NCBI GenBank assembly: GCA_023105745.1
Contig: JALGQZ010000013.1
Coordinates: 6,622,105-6,686,104 of the forward strand
Reading direction: 5' to 3'
Length of the DNA: 64,000 bases
Source of the DNA: Austropuccinia psidii
Lineage: Eukaryota; Basidiomycota; Pucciniomycetes; Pucciniales; Sphaerophragmiaceae
Of this stretch, positions 37,401-50,558 are shown one piece after another; within the stretch, counting starts at the first letter, position 1, and each line of letters begins with the position of its first letter. The translations under genes were made by a program, and so were the position numbers. Under the pieces are notes generated by a model that was not told the origin of the DNA, searched no databases, and saw only the letters and a program-made list of their open reading frames with translations.

Positions 37401-39542
37401 TGTGACAAAGACACAGTATTTGAGATGACTGTTGACAGAGTCAAAGCTTTTGAATCTCTAAGAGAAGCATTGACCACTGCTCCACTCTTACTGATGCCAG
37501 ACTTTAAATTGCCTTTCAAACTGTATATTGATGCATCAGGGGATGGACTAGGTGCTGCACTTCACCAAGTTCAGATCATAAATGACAAACCTGTAGAAGG
37601 ACCAATATGTTTCATATCCAGGCAAATCAAACCAACTGAAGCCAGATATGGAGCAAGTCAAATGGAATGTCTATGCCTTGTCTGGGCCTTGGCGAAATTG
37701 AACTATTTCTTAGAGGGATGTGTTTTTGAAGTGATAACAGATTGTACAGCTGTGAAATCACTTTTGAACATGAAAACACCTAACAGACACATGCTCAGAT
37801 GGCAAATAGCCATACAAGAATACAGAGGCAATATGACTATTGTTCATAAGGATGGGAATATTCATAAGAATGCAGATGGACTAAGCAGATGGCCATTACC
37901 AAATAACATTGATAATCCTGCTTATGTTCCAGAAGAAGCTTCACCACAAATTCCAATAGAAGGAATAAGTGTTACAGACTTGAACACCACCTTCTTTGAA
38001 GAAGTCAGAAATAGTTACACTCAAGATAAGAATTGTAGCATCTTATGCCAATTACTTAACAAAGACTGTAAAGACAACTCTCTAATACATGCCTTGGATG
38101 AAGTATGGAGAAAATCTTATAATGAAGGAAGATTTCACCTACTGGATGGTATAATTTACCACAGAACCAAGCACACATGTGTCATGACAGTTGTAGACAG
38201 GTCATTAATCAATCTTGTACTGAAAGAATGCCATGATAGTCCCTTTTCAGGACATATTTCTGAAGACAGAACAAGAGAGAAAGTGAAGACCTGCATATGG
38301 TGGCCAATGTGGCAAAAAGATGTTGCAGAGTATTGCAAAACCTGTGACAGATGCCAAAAGGCAAATAAATCCACTGGCAAAAGACTTGGAAATATGATGA
38401 AAATCCAAGAACCAAACAGACCTTGGGAAATTGTCCATATGGATTGGGTAACTGGCCTACCACCAGGAGGTGACAGGAGCTATAATGCTTGCCTAGTAAT
38501 TGTGGACAGATTCAGTAAAACTCCAATCTTTTTACCATGTCACAAAGATGATACAGCCATGGATACAGCTCTTCTCATATGGAATAGAGTAGTGTCATGG
38601 ACTGGGATATTTACAAATATCATCAGTGATAGAGATCCCAAATTCACTTCAGCACTATGGACAAATCTTCACCAATTATTTGGCACTAAACTGTCTTTCT
38701 CTACAGCCTACCACCCACAAACTGATGGCCTGGCTGAAAGAATGATCCAAACCTTAGAAGACATGGTGAGAAGATTTTGTGCATATGGCCTTGAATTCAA
38801 AGATTGTGATGGATTTACCCATGATTGGTGTACTCTGTTACCAGCACTGGAATTAGCATATAAAACATAAATCCATGCTAGTACCAATCAGACTCCTGCT
38901 ATTCTAGAAAAAGGATGGAACCCCAAGTTACCCCAAGACTCCTTGAGGAAAGACTTAATTGAAATACATCCCACAGCTGCTAGCTTCAAAGGAATGCTAG
39001 ACAAAGCTAGAAAGCATGCAGTAAGATGCATGGAGGAATCTTTTGCATATGCTAAAGACAAATGGGATAAATCTCATGCAACTCCAGATTTCAAAGTGGG
39101 GGACCTAGTTCTTGTATCCACCACTAACTTCAATAACATCAAAGGATGTAAAAAGTTGAAAGACTCCTTTGCAGGACCTTTTGTGATTAAGGCCCTCCAT
39201 GGAGAGAATGCTGTTGAAGTAGAGTTATCTGAAGAACTTAGCAATAAGCACCCTAAATTTCCAGTGAGCTTGATAAAACCATATAAATCTAGTGATGCTG
39301 AGAAATTTCCCTTGAGGAATAAGGTTCCCCAAGTTATACCTCCTATTGAGACATCTGGTACTAAGAAAATAACCAAAGTTCTTAAAGAAAGGAAATTAAG
39401 AACCAAGAAAGTAAGGGAATACCTTGTTAGGTACAGTGACCCAACTTGTGAAGATGAATGGTTAGAAGAAAAAAATATACCAGAAGCTACCAAACTCCTG
39501 AGGAGATTCAGACACACTAGAAACACCAATATTACAAAGTAA
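34422..39542 (+). pseudogene. Gag-Pol polyprotein of gypsy A, one in-frame stop
   Basis: An open frame of 1482 codons ends at TAA 38868-38870, then continues in the same frame to the natural end at 39542. Domains by residue: coiled-coil-like 1-150; gag core about 211-370; zinc knuckle C-x2-C-x4-H-x4-C at 419-432; aspartic protease motif D-P-G-A at 540-543; RT with DFRALN near 790 and YIDD 888-891; RNase H with Asp1037, Glu1082 and Asp1107; integrase with Asp1341, Asp1403 and Glu1439 (spacings 61 and 35). After the stop come the integrase C-terminus and a chromodomain-like segment (REYLVRYSDPTCEDEWLEEK). The TAA follows AYKT and looks like a single-base nonsense change. RT, RNase H and integrase core appear intact, but the integrase tail would be lost. 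Confidence 0.92.
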
Positions 39543-39552
39543 TATTCTTTTT

Positions 39553-39565
39553 TAGGGGGAGGGAA
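39553..39565 (+). promoter_or_regulatory. Polypurine tract of gypsy A
   Basis: A pyrimidine run (CTTTTTT) followed by AGGGGGAGGGAA sits immediately before the 3' LTR. It is the expected primer for plus-strand DNA synthesis. Confidence 0.8.
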
Positions 39566-41393
39566 TGTGAGCCTTAGAGGTAATTTCATATACCCAAAAG
39601 ACCACAAATACAAAAATAACATATTAATATAAATAAAATAAATTTATTTATATTATTAAGATAAAAATCAAAATATAAATATAAAATTATATTCAAAATA
39701 AAAAATTAATTACAATTTAAAAATAAAAATACATTAAATTTTGTAAGTATAAAATTACATTTATACTTGAAAAAATTAAGTAAAAATGAAATTTTAACAA
39801 AATTGAGAAAAAAATAAATAAATTTGGAAAAAAGTTAAATAAAAATTATTATAACTTTTTATCCAATAAATAAACATATAAAAATTATTTCACCATTGGA
39901 TTCCTCATAAAAAATCAGGTGGGGTCAGCTCTGAGTGAAATTCTTGTAACTCAACTCTAAATAAGCTTAAATTAAGTTTTTAGTATTTTCAATACAAAAG
40001 TTGAAAATCCTCAAAACCTTAATTTAATTCACACCACCTGTGGTGTTAACCATCAAATTTTGTGTTAAAATTGAGGTGTTGTGTTTAGTTTAGAAGTTAT
40101 GAGGAATTGAAGTATTTTCAATTGAATTCAATTGAAATGTCAAAATGTGCGCGTGTATTACATAAGTGAACTTTGATTTACATATGAGGTGTCAATTATT
40201 ACTGTATTGTACTGTACAATTGAATTGAATTACATATGTAAAGTATAAGTATAATACATGATGAGGAATTAAAGGAAAAATAAATTGGAAAGATTAAATT
40301 TGGGGGGGAAAAGGAACTCCAGCTCTAAGGGGGAGCTAGACCCCCAAAATCCTTGCTGACAGGCGTGGGATGTCAAAATTCACGCAAAAGTTCATCACTT
40401 TTGGCCTGGAATTGAGTTACAGGGTCTGTGGACTCAATTGATGATGAGGTTTTGATACCAACTGGGGTAGTTTTAGCTGTTGCCAAGAGGGTAAAACTAC
40501 CCTTAAGATAAAACAATCATAATAAAAACAGTTTTAACTGGTTTCTACGCCTTTTACACACATTCTGACGTGTTTTGAAGGCTCTAGGCCTGGTATTGCT
40601 ATAGTAATGGCTGATTTAAGGGTCTAAAATGGCTAAAAATGGCTTAAACCAGCCCTTTTTGGTCTAAACCATGGTTCAATGATGCCATAATTGGATTTTT
40701 TGTTGTCAGACTGTTTTTCACGACTGAAAAGAGTAAATTTTACTTTTGGAGTAAGAGAATTGATGGCTATAAAAGAATGTCTTCTTTGCCCCACTTTTCT
40801 TTTCATATTAGAATCTTTTTCTTTTATTAATTAGTTTAAACACTTTTAAACCAATCAATCAAAGATTCCAACCACCATTTTTAAATCATTTTAATCCTTT
40901 TAACCACGTGAAAAAAGTATTATAATCATTGTTTGTAGCTCTTATAATCATTTTTACCCCTGAACCACCCGAAAAGTGAATTAAAGCATCTTTCATCACT
41001 GTAAACTTTGTCACTTTGTTTCCAAATTCACTCTGGTCACTTTTGGGCGTGTTTTCTCTTTAATATTCTTTTTAAAGACTTTGTTCTTTAATTAATTGCT
41101 TGCAGTTCTTTGCTCAATTAATTCCAATTGAAATTGCTCTTGAAGAAATTTCTTTTGTAGCCTTAAAATATCTCTTGTAGAGTATTTTTTGGATAAATTT
41201 TTATTGTTGGTAAAACAATAAATTTTTATAATATTATTTTTTTATACTAATAAAGTTATAAACAATAAAATTGGCGTGTTTTCTCTTAAAAATAATATTT
41301 CATACTATTTTTAATTGAATTTTACCTTATACAAATTTTGAGGACAGGAAAAGTACTTGATTTTTAATCAAAGTTTCATATCCACACCTTACA
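39566..41393 (+). repeat. 3' LTR of gypsy A
   Basis: 1828 bp, same ends as the 5' LTR, TATAAAAG at 40769-40776. Within the clustered differences it is the more AT-rich of the two: 12 of 17 substitutions have G or C in the 5' LTR and A or T here. Confidence 0.95.
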
Positions 41394-41398
41394 AGTAT

Positions 41399-42649
41399 TA
41401 TTGAAATCACATTATATTCAAAAACTATTCATATTGGTATTTCAATCATGTGTTTTAAACATGAATATAGCATAGCTTAACCATTGAAAGAGCAAAAATA
41501 AACATAAAAAGCATAAAGAATACTTGAAAAATGGTTTTTAAAGAAAGAATTAATAAACATTTATGGTGCTACCTCAAAAAAATGAAGATAAGAGCATTTA
41601 TGAGGTGTTTGGTGAACTTCCTTTCTTATTAAAAGGAAGTGTTTTTCAAATTTTTTAATAAAAGTAATGGTAAAGACTTCTTTTCTTCTACTAAAGCAAA
41701 GGTTTATTATCCTTTTGATTTGATCATTCAATTTTATTTTGGTTCTTTTGCTCAATTTCGGAGTATTTATGTGCTTTCTTCATTTTACTGAGTTTCTGAT
41801 TAGAATCTTACATTGGCTTTAATTTACTTTTCTTCTTTGTTTTTGAATCAAAACTAAAGTAGAAGGCCTTGAAAAGTACTGCTACTATGAAATGTTTGAC
41901 ATATGTCAATTTTGTTACAATACAGGCACTATAATGGCTGCTTATGTAATATTGTTGACAATCGCCGACAATGTTACAGTAGCTTCCATTACAGGACTTC
42001 TACTGGAATTTCCTTTTCATTTTATTGATTTGTTCCTGTAGGAGGCGCTATACTGCATAGAGCCTGCTACTTCTCTCTTTAATTGGGAAATAAAACATTC
42101 AATGTTGATAATAAGAGTCGATGAATATAATGAATGAAGAAATAGATGGAAAAATAGAAAAGATAAAGATAATACTTAATTTCTAGTAATTTTCATCAGT
42201 AAAGAAAAGAATATATAAAGCTTCTTTGTATTTTTGGGGAAAAAAATTTATTCAAAAATATTTAAAAGCCTTAATCTGTTACTTCTGAGGTTTCAGATCT
42301 TGAGATATATAAGAAGCATAAATTTCTATCAATTCAGCTTCTTCACAAGAGGCTTCAGCTTAAAAAGCTGGGTTTTATATTGGTGAGCCATTTTTTGAAA
42401 CATAAATAAGGATTAATACTTCTACCAAGTAATAATAAGTCATGAATCAAAACAGATAAAGGATTTTTCATATGAAGAATGGTTTTTAATTCTTTTGGCT
42501 CCAGAAAATCAGGAATTTTTTCAATTGAAAAGAGATTTTTGTATTCAATTTTTTATCTTAAAAATATTAATTTAAATATTAAAATAGAAATTAAAAGCAT
42601 TTTAATACAGTATATTATACACTTACTTCACAAAGTTTAAGAAAAGAAG
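41399..42649. other. AT-rich stretch with one long palindrome and no gene
   Basis: No coding signal. The segment 41920-42065 is richer in GC and CpG than its surroundings and contains the palindrome listed separately. Confidence 0.45.
41932..41991. repeat. Imperfect 28-bp-arm palindrome
   Basis: Left arm 41932-41959 and right arm 41964-41991 are inverted copies agreeing at about 21 of 28 positions, with a 4-base loop (AATC). The inner part (GTAA.ATTGT.G.C) pairs best. It could be a fold-back element remnant or a hairpin-forming transcript. Confidence 0.6.
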
Positions 42650-44930
42650 AGAATCTTCAATTTTCCTTAATGTTCCAGTGGCTTGGAAGAGCTTGGTATA
42701 CTAAAAAACACTTAAATCCCGGGTCTAACCTAGTTCAAAAGAAGGATCCAAGCTCATTCTAGGATGGGTCAAATCTTATTTCCAAATGCAACACCTTCTG
42801 TCAGGTGTAGCCAGTTTGCTCATGGTGTATTATATATATATATTCATACTACTCTATGCTATATATAATATTATTTAAGCTCTTTTTCAAGATACTTTTA
42901 CTGTAAGGTAAACTTAGTTTGAGAATAGATTGAATTAAGAAATTATTTCAGGTTCTGATAAATAGGAAATGAAGATTTCCCATGAATATCTTACTCACGT
43001 GAAATTGGTTTCTTTTAGTGATCTGTTGATTTTTTTATTTGAAAATTTCAATAGATTGTTATACAATATACTTTTTAATTTCCTGATTTATTTTGAATTA
43101 TGATGAGAATTTTCCAGTAGCCCCTCAAGCTACACCTTGTATGATATAATATTACCCAATGATAATCACTATTTAACTTGCATGTGAAACCATTTTTTTG
43201 TTTTCCTATTTATCTAGTTCTGATATCCAAATATTGATTTTATATTGAAATGAAGGATATTAAGCTTCCCTTATAAGTAGCACAAATATGTTCATTGATA
43301 AATCTCTTTTGAAAAACACTTTCTTATGTATTGAGATATAGATTATATGCTGATTACTGTAAGTATTTGTCTTCTATTTGACCTTAAACTACTCTAATAT
43401 TTTTAATTTAGTGCTCTTATTTTATGAAAACTGTTGATAAGCTATTTCATTTCAAGTTTCTAGAGAAATTTTACTTTTATAACCTATAATTTGGCTAATG
43501 TGGAGTAATTTTATATCATTAAACTCTAAATAAGGTTGGTTTTCATTGGAAATTGGGATAAAGATATTCTCAATTATCCCCTGTATCATTTATTTACTAC
43601 AAAAATTTATAAATTAAGATTGAAATTTCTGTAATATTATTTTGTTTGTATCCTTGATTTATAATAAATTTTTCTTGTATATTTTAATTCAAAATATGTA
43701 TAGACTTGATCTCAGGAGTTTATGTGGTTAGGGGAAGTCTCTATATATTATCTCCCAATAAGTAAAAGATACCTTTTTAATAATTTTGTATTGCTTCATT
43801 AGGTGATTATAGGTGTTTTATTTTTGATTATAATATTTCCTTACTTACTTAGTATATTAATACGCTATATTTCCTTTTGAATCTTGATTTTTTTTTCTTG
43901 GCTTTTATCTTACAGCATACTTAGTAATCCTATATACCTCAATATTTGAAGAAAGAACGTTTATACTAATGAAGATTATTTTTCATTTAACACAATTATA
44001 TTTTTGATATTCAATGTAATTCTTTGGTTATTGGATTCCTAGGATCTATGTGTGAGCTCTTCAATGTTTTCAAGTAGCTACATATATATCGGTATTGCTA
44101 TTATCAGAGTTATCCAGCTCAGTTAATTATTATATGAGCTTCCTTAAATATTCTTATTAACTGCATAAGAAGGTACTGGACTTATCCACATAGGTTTATC
44201 TATAGTGAATGTTAATTAAAGCTCTTATACTAAGCTATTTATCAGTGTCATTTTCTCCCAAGCGGAATCTACTTCAATGATATTATTATTACATTAAGGA
44301 ATTTTGAAATTCATTATCAAATTTTTCTTCATTAAATTTCCCTCTATCACTATTTTCCTAACCTATTTATTGAATATTTTATATAATCAGCTTCCAATAT
44401 GTTTTGAATTCCATCCATATACTACAACAATATTTACTTCTAGCTATGTTTTTGTAATTATAGGTAGCAGGAAGCTTAATATTCATATTATGAATAAATA
44501 TCTCATGACTGTGGAGCCCTAGGACTGTCCTCTCTGTTTCTTTAAGCTCTAAGATATGTTATTCCATATTGAGACATTATTTATTTCATTGATGGGAAAT
44601 TGAATTGATTCTAAACAAAGAGCATATATATCATGCTTAAAATGATGATTTTCTAGAATCTGTATATATTACTTCAGAGTTTTATTTCATGCCTTTTATT
44701 GAAAGTTTCAAGTTAGCCACCTTTATTGATGAAGTGTAATATGTGATACATAATTGACCATGAGAAAATTGGCTACAATTGACTGCAGGTGCTGCATTTG
44801 GAAGTCAGCTTGGTCTCAGCTTAAACCGAGCTTGGTCCCTTCCTCTGAGCTAGGTTTTTCCCAATATCTAATTGTTGGTAAAGATTCCAAGTCCTTTTAA
44901 GCCACTGTAATATTGAGTAGCTTCCATGTT
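42650..44930. mobile_element. Dispersed repeat R, copy with inverted arms
   Basis: The left arm (about 42672-42865) and right arm (about 44720-44915) are inverted relatives. Read outward each shows CATGAG, a short hairpin or its remnant, GCATTTGGAA, a GAGCTTGG motif and AAGCCACTG. Between them, 43560-44230 matches 26060-26760. This suggests a roughly 2.2-kb element with long inverted termini and no coding capacity, perhaps a non-autonomous DNA transposon. No target duplication was identified, so the boundaries are approximate. Confidence 0.5.
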
Positions 44931-47900
44931 TGATATTAAATCCTTTCAATTGAATAGAATAAATTTGAAGTACGTTATATTTTCTGTTTTCAGATCTTTC
45001 AATAAATTAAAAAAATCCATTGATTATTTAATTTTCATGAAAGTAACATTTACTATAAACAATTCACTTTCACGTCAAGATTACTACTTTAAACACTTCC
45101 TTTTATCATTGAGGGCCTCAATAGTTCAGTCCCAGTCTTTAGAATTAGGAAATCCTTTATTTTTCTTTTTTGGGTATTTATCATTATAATATATTAATAT
45201 TACTTCTTATTCTTTCCTCAAGAGATGAATTAAAGAAGGATCTATTACAGATGATAAGCTTTCCCTAAAAGCCTCTATTATTGTGATTTTTTTATTATAA
45301 CCAAATAATTTCAAGTTAATAAAAAATAGACTTGTATATTTTCTTGAAAAAAACTCCTTAGAATCAAAAAATACAGAATATTTATTTATTTCTTGCTTTA
45401 TTGAATGAAATTTTTTCAATTCCAATGTTTTTTTGGTTTTTTTCTTTTTAATTTTTTATCATTACTAATGATGTAACTAAATCATTTTCATAAGTAAGAG
45501 TAAAATAAATTTTTTGTAAAAAAAAATTCTTGAATTTTGTTTTTTTGATGGGCTGTTTTGATTTTTTTATTAAGTTTTTATTCATTGAATTATATTTTCC
45601 AATTTATTTAGGCTATATTTTATCTTCTCTTTCATTTAGAATAGGTTTATCAGGATTGTATTGTAGAAAAGTAAAGGACTCTCATTTGTGACAGTAGCAG
45701 GCCTTACAAGCGCTTCTAATGTTATTTTCAATGGAAGATAAATTAAATAAATATCGATAGCAAGATTAACAATAGAAAAAAATATTTCAAAAAACATCCA
45801 AAAATAAAGTTAATAATATAGAAAAAAAAATAATCAGAATAAAAATACATAATAGAGTTGAAAATAACCCAAAAATATTCTTGTTAAAAATCAGGATGAT
45901 ATCTTTTTATCCTTCTTTCATTCCAAAAAACCAAAAGAAAATATTATCATAATAATGAAGGAAATATAATGTACTAATAAATAAACAAAACAGCTCAGCT
46001 CTCATGCATTTTTCTTTAATCAATTTTCGGAATTGATTTAACCTTTGATTCAATATCGTGAATGAATTTGAATTTTTTTTTATATTTTCTCTTTAAACAA
46101 TCAAGATAAGAAATATTACAGTTAGAAATGAAATACATAATAAGAACCAATTAGAAAGACATTTCTCAATAAAATCCTAATCATTTTAGCTTAAAATTTG
46201 TAAATTTTGTTCAAATGCCAAGAAATGAGGTGTAAGGCACCCATTAATTGTAACCTATATGCACATATTACTGATAGAAGTGATCCAAATTTATTGTCAA
46301 AGCATAGATTATCCATGATACTTCTAAAATAATTTCGAAATTGAAATCAAAGAGTGATTTTCAAATAAAAAAGGTACAATAAAAATCTCATTACTCCTCA
46401 GAACTCCTAATAATTTCATTTAAAAAAGAGCATTATTCATGATTCAAATTTAAAATTAATTCAGTGTATGAACAGAAATCTCATTAATGGGTTTGAGAAA
46501 TGTTGACACAAAATCTTTTATAAATCCCTATAAAGGTAATATCAAAATTTGTGTAAATTTATTCAAATGTTTTGATTAATGAGAGGGAAAGACTTGATAA
46601 GTGACTGTGAGAATTATTTGAATATAATTGGACATTGCTCTGAAGTGATATGTGTATCACTTCATGCTTACTTTCAAAAAAACTTCCAAATTCTTTCTGT
46701 GTCCTCTCTTTCAATAATATTAATTTAAGAAATACTTTAAGCCCTTTTTTCATCATAACTTCCAAAAATAAAAGCAAGGAGTTCCTTCATATTGGAGCTT
46801 TAAAATACTCAAATAAGCTTAATTTATGATTTCATAAACCAACCTTTGTAAATCGCCCATTATTATCAATTAATTGTTCTTTTAAATGATATAACTGTCT
46901 TTAGTTAGGCTTAACTGCTTAAACGCTTCAGTAGGCTTTCAAATAATGATTGGAAAGGAGTTTAGATTAATTCAAATATCTATTTATGAATTCTTAATAA
47001 TAATCTATACAGGTGTACCACATACCTTTGTGAGAAGAAATTGAGGTTGAGAAATTATCAAATAACTTCTTGAATCTATCATCAAGATCTAATTTTGTTA
47101 GTTGTTTATTGTTTATAATCTCACAAAATTATTTTTGTATAATAAAGCCTTTCATTCTGTAAGACGCAGATATTATATTTAGGTCTTCAGGATTTGAATA
47201 TCTCTGAATTGATTCAAATGATTACAGGATAGATGAAAAATCCATAAAACTAAAAAAGGAAGAATTATTCAAAAAATTAATTAAACAGCAAGGAATATCA
47301 ATGGATCCTTTTGAATTAGGAAAATAATTGATGTGAATCAAGCTGAACCATATTTATTTATGAGGGCTACCTTTCTTCAAATCACACACATACTTGTATT
47401 GTCTTAACACTTGCTTTTTAATTATTAGGGATTGGAAATTCAATCACCTATTTGATCGAACCCCCCCTGATTTAATTGCAATAAAAATGCAAAGAATAAA
47501 AATTAGTCAATAAAAGATATTTTTTGTCCCATATTGAAAAAATCTACTATATAGCTATGGTGGCTCATAATAAAAAATATTCTGAAATGAATCCAAAAAT
47601 CGCTATATGGACTTATGTCAGAAAGCAAAAATTATAAAAGCTTAAAGAAGCAATGAGATATATTTTTATGTATCTGAGAAGTATCTAGGCTCTTTTTAGG
47701 CTATATTTTCTCTCTGAACCTCAGGATTACTCTTAATTTAACCCTTTTTATTCTACAATAGGAAGAATCTATCAATTATAGCATAAATCCCAGATATTCT
47801 TCAATCAAGTCTTATAGATCCTATCTATAAGTGACCAGAAATCCTCTACAGAATTTCATGCGATGATATATTACTAATATTGATTTAGGATATATTGTAT

Positions 47901-48249
47901 TTTTGTAATATTTTCTTTATGGTAAAGATGAGTACTTACACTTCAGAGTTTGTGTCAGTTTTAAATAAATAAAATTACTGCAAGAAGAGGAGAAAAATTA
48001 TGTATAGAATCTCTTTCTCAATACAGATTTTAATCAAAGAAACCACAATGATGGTGAGATATCTATTCTATATTTTTTTAATAATCAGAATATCTCTAGT
48101 CACTTGACAATATTTGTGACTCATGTAGAGTCCCTTTGAAAGGAAAAGGGTTCAAACCTAAATATAAACCAGATACTTATTCCCATAGATTAGATGGAGA
48201 TAAAATTAATAGTGAAATTTCAAAAAACGCCTCAATATTGATTTTTTTA
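44931..48249. other. AT-rich stretch with no recognisable gene
   Basis: Short open frames (44926-45189, 45207-45425, 46559-46777) lack domains. A small GC-richer spot near 45670-45715 was seen but not assigned. Confidence 0.45.
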
Positions 48250-48520
48250 TTAATCAACTAGTTTTATGTAAAAAGAAAAATCAAATTGAACTTAGAATGA
48301 AAATTATTCCTTTGATCCTGTATTGTTCAATTTTTGATCTTTGAAAATCATGAGCAAACACTGATATTGAGACAATTGAATTGAATCTTTGTGCCTTGCG
48401 TATGTGGCTGTAAGTTGTTCCAAAGATTCTATTTCTTGATTAAATTTCTGTTCTATCTCCCATGTCAAATTCCAAATCTAAAACCTGCGGTCAGGTTTGG
48501 CCACTTTCCTCATGGTGATT
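48250..48520 (-). repeat. Arm of dispersed repeat R (copy 4)
   Basis: On the minus strand this aligns by eye with 28829-29070: the CATGAG core and hairpin, then TTTGGAATTTGACATGGGAG, a GCCACATA.GCAAG motif and a CAGTGTTTG segment. No partner arm was recognised to the right. Confidence 0.55.
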
Positions 48521-50558
48521 GTGAAATTACAAAATCATCATGAATTAATTAAATTAATTCACAAAAATTGCTTGACCTCATTAAATAATATAATAGATTC
48601 TACCCAGAGATTTATACTAATCAGCCCTATAGGATCAATTATTCTCAATTTATTATTTATTCAAGTAAAACTTAAATCACATCAGCTCTTAAAAACCCAG
48701 AGTATTCATGAAATGTTCTAATGAGTATCTTAGATACCTTTAGAGATATTTTCACCTCACTATATAAAAATTAAAAAAATTTCTCAGCCTAAATGGAAAC
48801 CTCAATATCCTTAAATATATCAAAGAACTCATAAATATTTTTATTTATCAAGAAGCTTAATATGCACTTCAAAATCTGAATTCAAATGGTATGATAAAAT
48901 AACATATTTAGAGCTAAACTGGTGAAAGTTACTCGAAATAGTTCCAAAGTACTATATCATTATATTATAGAAAAACTCAATTATAAGCTGAAAAAATTAA
49001 AGGTTTTGTGGAAAATACTCTAAATGTGGAATGACTGATGAAGTAACTGAAAGGGAAGTAACAAATTAAACACATTAAAGTTTCTTTTTGGGATTTGTAA
49101 CATATCCTCTGATAATATTATGGAATAATATAGAAATACCTTCTTAATATGCAAATATATCTTAATGGAGATTCAAGATTTACTCTTTTAGTTCATAGTG
49201 CATTGATCAAAAAATAGTACCAAAAATATCTATTAAGATTTTCCTTTTTTTGAAATTTTTCATTCAAAATTTAAAAAAATTAATTCACTTGATTACTTTT
49301 AGAAACTTTAATGGACTACATCAAATAATCATTCAGTAATATTCAAAAAGATATAAAAATTAATAATAGAAAAATAATGAAAAATATTTTATACTACATC
49401 AGCAACAAAACAGGTATTTTCTTTCTTTATGATTCTTTGATAAATATAGAAATAAGAATAATTTTATTATTTGAATATGATAAAATATACAAAATTGAAA
49501 ATAATTCTATATATAAAGCTTTTTCTTGATATTCTGTCAATTAATTTTTTTTATAGCATTATATAATGAAGCTAATAGGTAAAAGTGCTCAAATAATAAG
49601 TCTATCTGTAGATAGATAGAAATATAAGACTTAAAAGTTGGGATTCTTGGTGATACACATAATAGCAATAATATTATGATATATATCAAATATTTAATTT
49701 CTTAGCTATGGGTTCTCCTTGAGTTCTTTGATAATTCATAATAGCTATCAGTCATTTACTAACCAATGCATATCTACTTCCATTTTGAAGTAAGTATAAC
49801 TACTTTGGTTGTTTAAGATTCCTTTTAAAAGATCAAAATTCACTTTCATTGAGAGCGGTTTATCTTCAAGCTAAATAAAAAATATTTTTGAGAGAATGTT
49901 CCAAATTCATTGTATAATTAGTAAAATCAATTCAAAATTTACAGGTTCTTCTTCAAAGCAGTGAGAATTAAATTTTTTGATGGAACTTGATACCCAAAGT
50001 ATCTTATAGCTGATTTCGGATACTTTGGATTTATATTAAAGCCTAAAAATGACTTTAAGGTGATTCTATGATTCTATAACTATCAGAAATTATTATTAAA
50101 GCTTGTACACTAAGATAAGGGGAACCCTTTTCCATGAGCTTAAAGATTTAATATATTAATTTAAGGTCTAAGATAAATCATCTTTCTGGTATAAACCTCT
50201 AAAGGACGTATTGGAAAAAATTGATTGAGGTTAAAATGTCTGGATCAATTATGTTTCTATTATAATCTTTTGGAGGAGGAATTGAAAAAACGAATTCAAA
50301 TGTAAATTTGAAGATGGGGAAAGGATCTCTTTGATAACCTTTGAAAATATCTATGAGAGTTCAAATAAGAAGGCAGTTCATATTTTGAGCCTCAAAAGGC
50401 TTTACAAGCTCAAATTATAATCTGCAGATGTAAATTGACAATTTTCCATTTCTATAAAAGCATGAAGTTCCAGTTGAGCTTACTCAGGTATCATTATATA
50501 AGTTACCTCAGGCTGTGAAAGACCATCAAGACTTGATATAAGCCCTTGATCACCTGTC
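48521..50558. other. AT-rich stretch with no recognisable gene
   Basis: Nothing coding was seen. The frame at 48497-48721 overlaps the repeat arm and is not supported as a gene. Confidence 0.45.

Larger units (their letters stand above)
31306..41393 (+). mobile_element. Near-complete Ty3/gypsy chromodomain retrotransposon, family A
   Basis: A 10,088-bp element with two LTRs (1840 and 1828 bp) beginning TGTGAGCCTTAGAGG and ending CACACCTTACA, flanked by AGTAT on both sides (31301-31305 and 41394-41398). Inside are a primer-binding-like site, a leader, two overlapping gag frames, a gag-pol frame in protease-RT-RNase H-integrase order, and a polypurine tract. That domain order and the C-terminal chromodomain-like segment identify a Ty3/gypsy chromovirus-type element. 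Only two coding lesions were noticed. LTR divergence is about 1.3 percent by hand count, so insertion is fairly recent, but the differences are clustered. Confidence 0.95.

Noticed and set aside
31306..41393. RIP-type hypermutation of gypsy A
   Set aside because: LTR differences include many C/A and G/T changes and are clustered; coding sequence is nearly intact, unlike RIP-hit elements.
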